Shown here piece by piece: positions 35,163-43,061 of a stretch of DNA of 64,000 nucleotides (positions are counted from its first letter, which is position 1; each line of letters starts with the position of its first letter). This DNA comes from Sphingomonas sp. 28-66-16 (GTDB lineage Bacteria; Pseudomonadota; Alphaproteobacteria; Sphingomonadales; Sphingomonadaceae). The translations under genes were made by a program, and so were the position numbers. Below the pieces are notes generated by a model. That model was not told where the DNA came from. It saw nothing but the letters and a program-made list of their open reading frames with translations, and did not search any database. The stretch is taken from assembly GCA_002281485.1 (NCBI GenBank), contig NCGF01000005.1:1-64000 (forward strand), written 5' to 3'.

Positions 35163-35188
35163 GCGGCCAAGATGGGGCCGCGTGCTGC
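35156..35188 (-). promoter_or_regulatory. Perfect 13-bp hairpin over the rsh start region
   Basis: GCAGCACGCGGCC and GGCCGCGTGCTGC are exact inverted repeats around a 7-base loop (35169-35175). The predicted GTG start of rsh (35160-35162) lies inside the 3' arm. There is no T-run after it, so it is not an intrinsic terminator for the upstream gene. It could block ribosome access to rsh; if translation starts at the ATG at 35201, it is simply in the coding sequence. Confidence 0.55.
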
Positions 35189-35210
35189 CGCTTTGCAACA
35201 TTTAGATTTT

Positions 35211-35525
35211 TCAGCTTGCCGCGGCGTTGCACTTCGCGAGGGCGTCGGCGTCGAACGCGGTGCCGCCGACGCTGAACGCGGTCAGCGTGCCGAGGCGCTT
35301 GACGACCATCTGGCACATGATCGGATCGCGCTGCGTGCTCTTGTTGGCGACGCAAACGCCGTCGCCGCACTTCCAGAGGGTGCCCGCAGTGATGACGCTG
35401 GTCTTGGTCGGCGCAGTGGCCGGCGTCGCATTGTAATAGCCGCTGGTCTGCGCGTGGCCGGCGGTCGCCGAGAGCAGCAGAACGGAGGTGGCAAACGAAG
35501 CGGCGATGGCGAGAAGGCGAGTCAT
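35211..35525 (-). CDS. CC_3452 family secreted protein
   Basis: A 104-residue protein with a signal peptide (MTRLLAIAASFATSVLLLSA ... GHAQ) and the conserved mature region YYNATPATAPTKTSVITAGTLWKCGDGVCVA...RDPIMCQMVVKRLGTLTAF. This corresponds to the small exported family named after Caulobacter CC_3452, with two conserved Cys pairs; its role is unknown. TGGAGGAAATC is a very strong ribosome site. It lies just upstream of rsh (48 bases to the GTG) on the same strand, so the two may share a transcript. Confidence 0.85.
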   Translation of the reverse strand: MTRLLAIAASFATSVLLLSATAGHAQTSGYYNATPATAPTKTSVITAGTLWKCGDGVCVANKSTQRDPIMCQMVVKRLGTLTAFSVGGTAFDADALAKCNAAAS

Positions 35526-35608
35526 GATTTCCTCCATGATCGGTTTGATCGGCAGCCCAGTCCCGGGGAGGGGGAATTAGGTTGCGAACGACTACTTACT
35601 AGGATAGG

Positions 35609-35636
35609 TTGCCAGTTGCAACTAGAAACTTATATT
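35609..35636 (+). promoter_or_regulatory. HxlR-gene promoter with AGTTGCAACT operator
   Basis: TTGCCA (35609-35614) and TATATT (35631-35636) with a 16-bp spacer form a good promoter for the HxlR gene. The perfect 10-bp palindrome AGTTGCAACT (35614-35623) begins at the last base of the -35 and fills the front of the spacer, the expected place for a repressor site. The stretch is much richer in A/T than its surroundings. Confidence 0.45.
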
Positions 35637-35678
35637 TCATTCGCTTGGCGCTCAAAATGCGATAGGATCGATGCCCTG

Positions 35679-36182
35679 ATGGACGCAAAATTGCGCGAAC
35701 CCTTGAGAGACCTGGCCGAGTGCAGCTTACCGGCAGCGCTTGAGGCGATGGGCGAGCGCTGGTCTTTCCTGATCCTTCGCGCCTCGTTCAACGGGCTTCA
35801 TCATTTCGAGGAATTCCAGTCCGAACTCGGCATCGCCCGCAATATCCTCGCCAATCGGCTGGCGCGGCTCGTCGAACACGGCATCCTCAAGCGTGACGCG
35901 ATGCCCGACGATCGGCGCAAGATCGAATATCGGCTCACCGACAAGGGCTTTGCACTGCTGCCGACGATGATCGCGCTCAGGCAATGGGGCGAGCGTTGGG
36001 AAACCGGCTTTCCGGCTTCGCCCGTGCTGGTCGACGAACGCGATCGGCGGCCGATCGCCCAGATCGAGGTGCGCGCCTGGGACGGTCGCGTCCTGACCAA
36101 GGGCGATTTGATCTGGTCGCTGCCCGAGCATGTCATCAACGCCGACGACCCCGCCGACGCCCAAGCCCGGGCGGCCGAATAG
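35679..36182 (+). CDS. HxlR family transcriptional regulator
   Basis: A 167-residue regulator. The HxlR winged helix (about 10-105) is evident in PAALEAMGERWSFLILRASFNGLHHFEEFQSELGIARNILANRL and LKRDAMPDDRRKIEYRLTDKG. A short C-terminal extension (about 110-167) is unassigned. It is divergent from the CC_3452 gene over a 153-base A/T-rich intergenic region that contains its likely promoter and operator. The effector is unknown; family members sense aldehydes, quinones or redox state. Confidence 0.92.
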   Translation: MDAKLREPLRDLAECSLPAALEAMGERWSFLILRASFNGLHHFEEFQSELGIARNILANRLARLVEHGILKRDAMPDDRRKIEYRLTDKGFALLPTMIALRQWGERWETGFPASPVLVDERDRRPIAQIEVRAWDGRVLTKGDLIWSLPEHVINADDPADAQARAAE

Positions 36183-36295
36183 GCTAGCGACCAAATGCGG
36201 CCCGCCGTCATGTTGCCGTCGCGATGGTGGCCGCGCCTGATGCCGATGCCTCTCCATGAAAAGGTTACGTAGCAGTCGCTACATAGAAAATCAAG

Positions 36296-36742
36296 CTATG
36301 CCCGGTTCTTCGTGAGCGCTTCGAGCGCGGCCCGCACCGCCCCCGTGATCGGCTGGGGCTGGCCCGTCGGCAGGTGGACATGAACGATCACCATCACGAC
36401 GACGCAGTGGAGCGCGCCGGTCAGCGCGTGACACATTTCGAAGCGCTGGGTGAGGCTGGACGTACCGATCCGGTCGATGCGGATGAAAATCTGCACCTCG
36501 TCGCCCATCACGAACGGCTTGAGATAATCGATCTCGGTGTGTCGGACGTGGAATTCGGCTTCGGTCCAGGCTGAACCGAGCGCGTCGAGCCCGCTGGCAT
36601 CCCAAAACGCCGATACCGCGACATCGGCATATTCGAGATAGCGCGAGTTGAAGACGACCTTCTGGCCGTCGATCTCGGCGTAGCGCACCTTGAGGCGCGT
36701 CGAAAAGGCAAAGCCTGGGCGGGTTGCGAGAGGGCAGGTCAT
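36296..36742 (-). CDS. Acyl-CoA thioesterase (4HBT family)
   Basis: A 148-residue hot-dog enzyme with the catalytic Asp segment RYAEIDGQKVVFNSRYLEYAD, in which Asn replaces the usual His-x-Asn arrangement, followed by VRHTEIDYLKPFVMGDEVQI and RFEMCHALTGALHCVVVMV. It should hydrolyse acyl-CoA esters. The start is set at MTCPLATRPG; an upstream ATG would add 25 low-complexity residues. A small inverted repeat GTAGC-AGTC-GCTAC (36269-36282) lies between its stop and that of the convergent HxlR gene. Confidence 0.85.
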   Translation of the reverse strand: MTCPLATRPGFAFSTRLKVRYAEIDGQKVVFNSRYLEYADVAVSAFWDASGLDALGSAWTEAEFHVRHTEIDYLKPFVMGDEVQIFIRIDRIGTSSLTQRFEMCHALTGALHCVVVMVIVHVHLPTGQPQPITGAVRAALEALTKNRA

Positions 36743-36773
36743 GGGCGGGCGATGACTGCCGGGGAGCACCGCG

Positions 36774-37610
36774 TCAACCGACCAGCTTGATCCCGACGAT
36801 TGCCAGGGTGATGGCAAGAACCGGCACGAGCACGCGTTCGGAGACCCGACTCGCGATCATGCTGCCGAGAATGATGCCCGGGATCGAGCCGATCAGCAGC
36901 GAGGCGAGCAGCCAGCCATCGACCGAACCCATCGTCAAATGGCCGAGGCCCGCGATCAGCGTCAGCGGCACGGCATGGGCGATGTCCGATCCGACCAGCC
37001 GCGCTACCGGTATCTTGGGATAGAGCACGAGCAGCGCGGTCATGCCGAGCGCCCCGGCGCCGACCGATGTCAGCGACACGAGAACGCCGAGCACGGCGCC
37101 CAGCAGCACCGTGAATCGCCCGATCTTCGCCTCGTCCAAGCTCGAAAAGGCGGGCGCGAGCCGGTCGACGATCCGGTGGCGAAAAAAGATCGCGACGGCC
37201 GTCACGATCAGCGCGGCACCCAGAATCGTCGTCAGGACATGGCCGGTGCCAGCGGTTTGCCAGTCGGACAGCGCAAGGGCGACGAGCGTGAGCAACGCTG
37301 CCGGCACGCTGCCCGAGGCGAGCCGGCGGACGATGCGCCAGTCGACCGATCCGTGGCGGCCGTGCACGACCGTGCCGACGGACTTCGTCGCCGAGGCGTA
37401 GAGCAGGTCGGTGCCGACCGCGGTGGCGGGATGAAAGCCGAAGATGAGCACCAGCAAGGGTGTCATCAACGAGCCGCCGCCGACGCCCGTCAGGCCGACA
37501 AGCATGCCGACCAGCACCCCGGCCAGCGAGTAGAGCGGATGGATCAAGCCTGTTGCCCCAACCGAGCCGCCGCGCGGATCAAGCGGAGTCGCGGGCGGGG
37601 GTGTTGACAC
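36774..37610 (-). CDS. Sulfite exporter TauE/SafE family protein
   Basis: A 278-residue permease with about seven or eight hydrophobic helices and the two family repeats LVGLTGVGGGSLMTPLLVLIFGFHPATAVGTDLL and LGVLVSLTSVGAGALGMTALLVLYP...VGSDIAHAVPLT. It exports or imports small organic sulfur compounds or sulfite. The frame opens at a GTG at 37610, overlapping the aminotransferase by 32 bases; a TTG at 37547, after the aminotransferase stop, is equally possible and would remove 21 residues. Confidence 0.88.
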   Translation of the reverse strand: MSTPPPATPLDPRGGSVGATGLIHPLYSLAGVLVGMLVGLTGVGGGSLMTPLLVLIFGFHPATAVGTDLLYASATKSVGTVVHGRHGSVDWRIVRRLASGSVPAALLTLVALALSDWQTAGTGHVLTTILGAALIVTAVAIFFRHRIVDRLAPAFSSLDEAKIGRFTVLLGAVLGVLVSLTSVGAGALGMTALLVLYPKIPVARLVGSDIAHAVPLTLIAGLGHLTMGSVDGWLLASLLIGSIPGIILGSMIASRVSERVLVPVLAITLAIVGIKLVG

Positions 37611-38787
37611 CCATCGATTGCAGATAGCGCTTCACGTTGCGCGCCGCCTGCCGGAGTCGCTGCTCATTTTCGACCATCGCGATCCGCACGAAGCCCTCTC
37701 CATTTTCGCCATAGCCCACCCCTGGCGCAACCGCGACCTTGGCGTGAGTCAGCAATTGTTTGCTGAACTCAAGGCTGCCTAAATGCGCGAGCGCCGGCGG
37801 CAGCGGCGCCCAGGCGAACATCGACGCGGGCGGCGGCGGAATATCCCAGCCGGCGCGAGCGAAGCTCTCGACCAGCACGTCGCGGCGCCGGTGATAGAGC
37901 GCGCGGTTCTTTTCGACGATGTCCTGCGGGCCATTGAGCGCGGCGCAGGCGGCGGCTTGAATGGGCGTGAAGGCACCGTAATCGAGATAGGATTTGACCC
38001 GCGTCATCGCCGCGATCAGTTGCTTGTTACCGACCGCAAAGCCGATCCGCCAGCCGGCCATCGAATAGGTCTTGCTGAGACTGGTGAACTCGATCGCCAC
38101 CTCCTTGGCGCCTTTCACCTGAAGGATCGAGGTGGTCGGCTTGCCGTCGAAATAGAGCTCGGAATAGGCAAGATCGGAGATCACCCAGACCTTGTTCTCG
38201 CGCGCCCAGGCGACGAGCCGCTCGTAAAAGGCGAGATCGACCGTCTCCGCGGTCGGGTTCGACGGATAGTTGACCACCAGGATCGACGGGCGCGGCACCG
38301 TGAAGCTCATCGCCCGATCGAGCGCCGCCCAATAATGCGCGTCGGGGGTCGTCGGCACCGCCCGGATCGCTGCGCCGGCGATGATGAAGCCGAAGGTATG
38401 GATCGGGTAGCTCGGATTGGGCGCGAGCACGACGTCGCCCGGCGCGGTGATCGCGGTGGCGAGGCTGGCGAGCCCCTCCTTCGACCCCATCGTTACGACG
38501 ACTTCGCTGTCGGCATCGACCTCGACCCCGAAACGCCGCGCATAATAATTGGCCTGCGCCTTGCGCAGACCGGGAATGCCGCGCGATGCCGAATAGCCGT
38601 GCGCATCGGGCTTCGAGGCGACTTCGCACAATTTGTCGATGACATGCTGGGGCGGCGGCAGATCGGGATTGCCCATGCCGAGATCGATGATGTCCTCGCC
38701 GCCCGCGCGCGCCTGCGCCCGCATCGCGTTGACCTCGGCGATGACGTAGGGCGGCAGGCGTTTGATGCGGTAGAATTCGTCGGACAT
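37579..38787 (-). CDS. alaC: Class I/II pyridoxal-phosphate aminotransferase (AlaC-like)
   Basis: A 402-residue fold-type I aminotransferase. The PLP lysine is in SLSKTYSMAGWRIGF, with NYPSNPT and DLAYSELYFDG as the cofactor-contact segments and FVRIAMVENEQRLRQA at the carboxylate-binding end. The N-terminus FYRIKRLPPYVIAEVNAMRAQARAGGEDIIDLGMGNPD is typical of glutamate-pyruvate aminotransferase AlaC. It probably makes alanine from pyruvate; a role in the lysine or branched-chain pathways is the alternative. Confidence 0.88.
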   Translation of the reverse strand: MSDEFYRIKRLPPYVIAEVNAMRAQARAGGEDIIDLGMGNPDLPPPQHVIDKLCEVASKPDAHGYSASRGIPGLRKAQANYYARRFGVEVDADSEVVVTMGSKEGLASLATAITAPGDVVLAPNPSYPIHTFGFIIAGAAIRAVPTTPDAHYWAALDRAMSFTVPRPSILVVNYPSNPTAETVDLAFYERLVAWARENKVWVISDLAYSELYFDGKPTTSILQVKGAKEVAIEFTSLSKTYSMAGWRIGFAVGNKQLIAAMTRVKSYLDYGAFTPIQAAACAALNGPQDIVEKNRALYHRRRDVLVESFARAGWDIPPPPASMFAWAPLPPALAHLGSLEFSKQLLTHAKVAVAPGVGYGENGEGFVRIAMVENEQRLRQAARNVKRYLQSMGVNTPARDSA

Positions 38788-38910
38788 GGAGCACTTTCGA
38801 TCGGCAAGAGGGACAGGCCGGCTCTGTCATAGGCTATTTCGCGCCCGCGGTGAATGACGGCGGGCGATGCTTGCGGTAGGCAGGCACGAATAACAAGAAT
38901 CGAGGATGTC

Positions 38911-40668
38911 ATGCGCGAGCCCGAACCAACCGCGTCGCCCCTTTCGCCGCCGATCGCGATCCCGAGCCTCGAGGATATGCAGCACTGGACGTGGGTGATG
39001 GGGCGCGCGCAACAGATGGTGCTCGAGGCGGGCCTCCAGACGCTTCAGGAAACCCCGGCGCTGCCGATCATTCCCGGCTTCACCGATCGCGCGACGATGG
39101 CGCGCGCGCATGATTTCTGGACCGACAGCATGAAGCTGTGGCACCAGTTCATGGCCCCCGATCTCGCCGAGCCGATCGAGGAGCGCCCCGAGCATGCCCG
39201 CGACAAGCGCTTCAAGGCACCGCAATGGCGCGAAAATCCGGTCTTCGACTGGATCCGCCAGAGCTATTTCCTCGTCTCGGATCATCTGCTGCGCGGCGTC
39301 GAGGAGATGGAGGGGATCGACGAGCATCAGCGCGAACAGCTCCGTTTCGCGACGCGCGGCTTCGTCGATGCGATGAGCCCGAGCAATTTTGCCGCCACCA
39401 ACCCGCTGGTGCTCGAAAAAACCTTGGAAACCGGCGGCGAGAATCTGCTCCAGGGGCTGCAGCATATGATGGCCGACATCGGCCGGGGCCAGCTGACGCA
39501 CACCGATCCGGAGGCCTTTGCCGTCGGCCGCAATCTCGCGACGACCCCGGGCAAGGTCGTCAAGCGCACGGCGCTTTACGAGCTGATCCAATATACGCCG
39601 ACGACGCCCAATGTGCTCGCGGTGCCGCTGCTGGTCTTCCCGCCGTGGATCAACCGCTTCTACATTCTCGATCTGACGCCCGAAAAGAGCTTCATCAAAT
39701 GGGCCGTCGACCAGGGGCTGACGGTGTTCGTCGTTTCGTGGAAATCGGCCGACGCGACGATGAAGGATGTCGTGTGGGACGATTATGTCGAGGCGGGACA
39801 GATCGACGCGATCGACACGGTTCGCGCGCTGCTGCAGGTCGAGGCGGTGCACACGATCGGCTATTGCGTCGCGGGCACGACACTGGCGGCGACGCTCGCC
39901 GTGCTGGCGGCGCGCGGGCAGGCCGGCAAGGTCCGGTCGGCGACCTTCTTCACCGCCCAGGTGGATTTCGCGCGGGCGGGCGAGCTGCTCAATTTCGTCG
40001 ACGACGAGCAGATGAAGCTGATCGAGCAATTGTCGCCCGATGGCTATCTCGACGGGCGGTATATGGCGGCGACCTTCAATCTGCTGCGCGGGCGCGATCT
40101 GATCTGGAACTATGTCACCAACAATTATCTGCTGGGGCAGGATTATGCCCCGTTCGATCTGCTCCACTGGAACGGCGATACCACCAATCTGCCCACCAAA
40201 TGGCATCTGAGCTATCTGCGGGACCTCTATCGTGACAATCTGCTGGTCGTGCCGGGGGCGCTGTCGATCGGCGGCACGCCGATCGATCTCACCAAGGTCG
40301 TGACGCCCAGCTATATCCAGGCCGGCCGCGAGGATCATATCGCCCCCGCCGAGAGCGTCTGGCAACTCACCCAGCAGTTTCGCGGGCCCGTCAAATTCGT
40401 GCTCGCCGGATCGGGCCATATCGCCGGGGTGGTCAATCCGCCCGCGGCGAACAAATATCAATATTGGACCAATCCGGAGATCGGCACGTCGCTCACCGAT
40501 TTCGTCGCCGGTGCCGCCGAGACGAAAGGCAGCTGGTGGCCCGACTGGATCGCCTGGATCCGCCAGCAGGATGCGACAACCGTGCCGGTGGCAGGCGCGC
40601 GGATGCCCGGCGGCGGGAATTTGCCCGCGCTGGATGATGCCCCCGGCGGCTATGTCGTTGCGAGATAA
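38911..40668 (+). CDS. phaC: Class I poly(3-hydroxyalkanoate) synthase
   Basis: A 585-residue polymerase that joins 3-hydroxyacyl-CoA units into PHA granules. The catalytic triad is C319 in the lipase-like box GYCVAGTT, Asp in AGREDHIAPAES and His in GSGHIAGVVNPP. The N-terminal domain (about 1-200) includes the conserved FDWIRQSYFL segment, and NTW-type residues are replaced by LPTKWH. Its size fits class I, active as a homodimer without PhaE or PhaR. The start was chosen at MREPEPT (GAGGATGTC upstream). The phasin gene follows on the same strand after 122 bases with its own promoter. Confidence 0.95.
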   Translation: MREPEPTASPLSPPIAIPSLEDMQHWTWVMGRAQQMVLEAGLQTLQETPALPIIPGFTDRATMARAHDFWTDSMKLWHQFMAPDLAEPIEERPEHARDKRFKAPQWRENPVFDWIRQSYFLVSDHLLRGVEEMEGIDEHQREQLRFATRGFVDAMSPSNFAATNPLVLEKTLETGGENLLQGLQHMMADIGRGQLTHTDPEAFAVGRNLATTPGKVVKRTALYELIQYTPTTPNVLAVPLLVFPPWINRFYILDLTPEKSFIKWAVDQGLTVFVVSWKSADATMKDVVWDDYVEAGQIDAIDTVRALLQVEAVHTIGYCVAGTTLAATLAVLAARGQAGKVRSATFFTAQVDFARAGELLNFVDDEQMKLIEQLSPDGYLDGRYMAATFNLLRGRDLIWNYVTNNYLLGQDYAPFDLLHWNGDTTNLPTKWHLSYLRDLYRDNLLVVPGALSIGGTPIDLTKVVTPSYIQAGREDHIAPAESVWQLTQQFRGPVKFVLAGSGHIAGVVNPPAANKYQYWTNPEIGTSLTDFVAGAAETKGSWWPDWIAWIRQQDATTVPVAGARMPGGGNLPALDDAPGGYVVAR

Positions 40669-40731
40669 GTCATTGAATTGACGATTGATCGGCTTGACAT
40701 GTTGCGCATATGTTGCAGCGCACAAAACCTC

Positions 40732-40759
40732 TTGCAATCTGCGTCGATCAATTTATATT
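40732..40759 (+). promoter_or_regulatory. Phasin gene promoter with TTGCA repeats
   Basis: TTGCAA (40732-40737) and TATATT (40754-40759) with a 16-bp spacer give a promoter ending about 25 bases before the phasin ATG. TTGC/TGCA elements recur around it (TGTTGCGCA, GTTGCAGCGCA, CTTGCAA, TTGCACTGCAGCAA). PhaR-type regulators of PHA genes are known to bind TGC-rich repeats, so this is a candidate operator cluster. A separate perfect TTGACA sits at 40694-40699 without a clear -10. Confidence 0.5.
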
Positions 40760-40790
40760 GCACTGCAGCAATTGAATGCAGGAGCGCCAG

Positions 40791-41612
40791 ATGGCCAGCA
40801 AAGATCCCAAGCCGGAAGCGAAAGCCAAGCCGGCCCCCGTCACGGTCGCGGCAACCAAGGCGCCCGCGCCGAAGGCTGCGAAGCCGGCCCCGAAACCCGC
40901 GACGGCCAAGGCACCCATTACCAAGCCGGTGGTCGCCAGGGTCGATGTCGCCAAGGGCGAATCCGACCGCATCGAAGCGATCGCCCCCGCGACGTCCGCG
41001 CCGGCGCCCGAGCCCGCCGCAGCGTCGCCGGTGAGCGATTCGCCTGTGCCCGCCACGATCGAGGCGCCCGCCTTCGCCGCGTCGATCGCGACCCCAGACC
41101 TACCCACCCCCGAAACGGCAACCAGCGCGTCCGCGCCGGCCGCCCCCACCGCAGTGAAAAAGGAAGCTACCATCATGGAAAACACCGTTAAGCAGACCGC
41201 CGAAAAGGCGCAGACCATGTTCGTCGACATGAACGATCGCGCCAAGGCGGCGATGGAGAAGACCCAGGGCATGTTCACCGACCTGAACGAATTCAACAAG
41301 GGCAACGTCGAAGCCCTCGTCGAATCGTCGAAGATCGCCGTCAAGGGCATCGAATCGATGGGTCAGGACGCCGCCGAATATACCCGCAAGTCGTTCGAAA
41401 ACATGACCGCGATCGTCAAGTCGCTGTCGAGCGTCAAGTCGCCGACCGAGTTCATGAAGCTCCACAGCGATTATGTCCGCACCTCGTTCGACTCGATGGT
41501 CGCCGAATCGTCGAAGACCACCGAAGCGATGCTCAAGCTCGCCGGCGAGATCGCCCAGCCGATCTCGAACCGCGTCGCGGTTGCGGCCGAGAAGATCAAG
41601 ATCAGCGCCTGA
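40791..41612 (+). CDS. Phasin family protein
   Basis: A 273-residue granule-coat protein. The first 125 residues are an Ala/Pro/Lys-rich disordered segment (KPAPVTVAATKAPAPKAAKP in style), resembling a PhaF-type linker, and the phasin_2 helical domain spans about 130-265 (MFVDMNDRAKAAMEKTQGMF ... SVKSPTEFMKLHSDYVRTSFD). CAGGAG precedes the ATG. It follows phaC and should coat PHA granules and set their number and size. The long basic N-terminal region could also tether granules to DNA. A strong terminator follows. Confidence 0.93.
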   Translation: MASKDPKPEAKAKPAPVTVAATKAPAPKAAKPAPKPATAKAPITKPVVARVDVAKGESDRIEAIAPATSAPAPEPAAASPVSDSPVPATIEAPAFAASIATPDLPTPETATSASAPAAPTAVKKEATIMENTVKQTAEKAQTMFVDMNDRAKAAMEKTQGMFTDLNEFNKGNVEALVESSKIAVKGIESMGQDAAEYTRKSFENMTAIVKSLSSVKSPTEFMKLHSDYVRTSFDSMVAESSKTTEAMLKLAGEIAQPISNRVAVAAEKIKISA

Positions 41613-41648
41613 TCGACCCGGCGCTCGCGCGCCGATCGATACGAAAAC

Positions 41649-41680
41649 GGGGCGGTCGCAGCGATGCGGCCGCCCCTTTT
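41649..41680 (+). terminator. Intrinsic terminator after the phasin gene
   Basis: GGGGCGGTCGC and GCGGCCGCCCC form an 11-bp stem (one G-T pair) around a 6-base loop and are followed directly by TTTT. It lies 37 bases after the phasin stop and insulates clpS. Confidence 0.85.
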
Positions 41681-41761
41681 CGCGTGTTTTGCCGCTAATC
41701 GACCGCGGGACGCTGCTTGCCCCTTGCCCTTCGGGGGGCAGGTGCCATATTTTCGGCTCAC

Positions 41762-42121
41762 ATGATGATCGGCCCCGATATTCCCCGCGCCATGGCGCAG
41801 CGCCCCCCCGGCGATGACGACGAAGGCACCGGCCTCGGCGTCGCCACGCGGACCCGCACCCGCACCAAGCAGCCGACACCCTATCGGGTGCTGATGCTCA
41901 ACGATGATTATACGCCGATGGAATTCGTCGTGCTGTGCCTGCAGCGCTTCTTCCGGATGAGTATCGAGGAAGCGACCAGGGTGATGCTCCACGTCCATCA
42001 AAAGGGCGTCGGCGTCTGCGGTGTGTTCACCTATGAAGTCGCCGAGACCAAGGTGAGCCAGGTGATGGATTTTGCCCGGCAGAACCAGCATCCGCTGCAA
42101 TGCACGCTCGAAAAGGCATAG
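41762..42121 (+). CDS. clpS: ATP-dependent Clp protease adaptor ClpS
   Basis: A 119-residue adaptor that delivers N-end-rule substrates to ClpAP. The core is [25 protein letters not shown]...[22 protein letters not shown], with the substrate-pocket Asn-Asp pair in LNDD and the His in HVHQKG. The N-terminal 40 residues are flexible, as usual. The start was set at the first of two adjacent ATG codons; the frame extends further upstream without homology. clpA is not in the window. Confidence 0.93.
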   Translation: MMIGPDIPRAMAQRPPGDDDEGTGLGVATRTRTRTKQPTPYRVLMLNDDYTPMEFVVLCLQRFFRMSIEEATRVMLHVHQKGVGVCGVFTYEVAETKVSQVMDFARQNQHPLQCTLEKA

Positions 42122-42199
42122 CCACGCGCTACGACGCGACGCGCCTCGGCCTGGCTCACCGGTGGGTGCCCGGCGATGCCGGATGCCAACGAAGCCCGC

Positions 42200-42940
42200 C
42201 TATCGCCCCGGTGGCAGCCAGCTGAGATCGAGTCCGTCGTGCCGATCGATATAATGGGCCGCGCGGACCAACCCGCGCTCGTCGAGAAACGTCACGCGGC
42301 CCGCCTTGCGGCTGATCAGCGCCTCTTCCTCGAGCTGGCGGAGCATGCGATTGACGTGGACCGCCGTGAGCCCGGTCGCGTCGCCGATCTCCTCCTGGGT
42401 AAGGCCAAGCGTGAACACCGTGCTGATGCCCTTGTCGGTATTCCGCAGCCGATTGCGCCATTCGAGCAGCAGCGCGGCAACCCGCGCCTTTGCCGAGGCG
42501 CGACCAAGCGCGGCGAGGCGATCCGTCAGCGCGACCCGCTCGATCTGATGATGCATCAGGATCACCGCCGCCAGCCGCGGATGGCTTTCGACCAGCGCCC
42601 CGAGCGCGTCGCGTTCGAACGGACAGACGATCGCATCGGTCAGCGCGACGATGGCTTCGGGCGCTTCGCGATAGACCAGATTGGCGGCGGCGAGCATGTC
42701 CCCGGGGAACAGGAAGCGCAGTATCTGTCGGCTGCCATCGTCGAGCAGCACGAAGCTCATCATGATCCCCTTGCTCAGGATGAACAACTCGCTGACCCGA
42801 TCGCGCTCGCGCTGCAGCGTCGCACCGCGCCGGAGATGGCGTTCCTGCTCCTCAAGCCCGGCCAGCGCGGCGCGCTCTTCGGCGGTCAGCGCCACCAGAT
42901 CGCCGATCCGATCAGCGAAGCAACTTGTTGGCACGCTCAT
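42200..42940 (-). CDS. Crp/Fnr family transcriptional regulator
   Basis: A 246-residue regulator with a cyclic-nucleotide-binding-like N-terminal domain (about 25-140, GIMMSFVLLDDGSRQILRFLFPGDML) and a C-terminal winged helix. The recognition helix reads TAVHVNRMLRQL, unlike the ETISR core of Fnr/FixK and typical of a large alphaproteobacterial subgroup with VHVNR. Only Cys7 and Cys107 are present, so an Fnr-type 4Fe-4S cluster is unlikely. GGGGGAAT precedes the ATG. It is divergent from murA over 121 bases that contain a TTAAC-N4-ATCAA box. Confidence 0.92.
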   Translation of the reverse strand: MSVPTSCFADRIGDLVALTAEERAALAGLEEQERHLRRGATLQRERDRVSELFILSKGIMMSFVLLDDGSRQILRFLFPGDMLAAANLVYREAPEAIVALTDAIVCPFERDALGALVESHPRLAAVILMHHQIERVALTDRLAALGRASAKARVAALLLEWRNRLRNTDKGISTVFTLGLTQEEIGDATGLTAVHVNRMLRQLEEEALISRKAGRVTFLDERGLVRAAHYIDRHDGLDLSWLPPGR

Positions 42941-42987
42941 ATTCCCCCATTACGCACGCTCGAAAGGGGCTGATGACCGGGCTTGTT

Positions 42988-43027
42988 TTAACGTCGATCA
43001 AGCGCACACCCCCACTTGTCATATACT
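42988..43027 (+). promoter_or_regulatory. murA promoter region with Crp/Fnr-like box
   Basis: TTAACGTCGATCAA (42988-43001) resembles the Fnr/FixK box TTGAT-N4-ATCAA in 8 of 10 defined bases. TATACT at 43022-43027 is a good -10 for murA, with no recognisable -35. The box centre lies about 40 bases upstream of the expected transcription start, close to the class II activator position (-41.5). The divergent Crp/Fnr-family gene is an obvious candidate regulator. Confidence 0.4.
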
Positions 43028-43061
43028 TACGCGACGGCATTGAGGCGGTAGAAGAACGAAA

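Noticed and set aside
33021-36182. A 1053-codon open frame on the plus strand opposite rsh
   Set aside because: It is an antisense shadow created by GC-rich third positions; its sequence is rich in Arg, Ala, Gly and Asp without domains. Only its last 167 codons are real, as the HxlR gene.
38827-40737. A 636-codon minus-strand frame opposite phaC
   Set aside because: Antisense shadow of a clear PHA synthase; low-complexity product with no recognisable motif.
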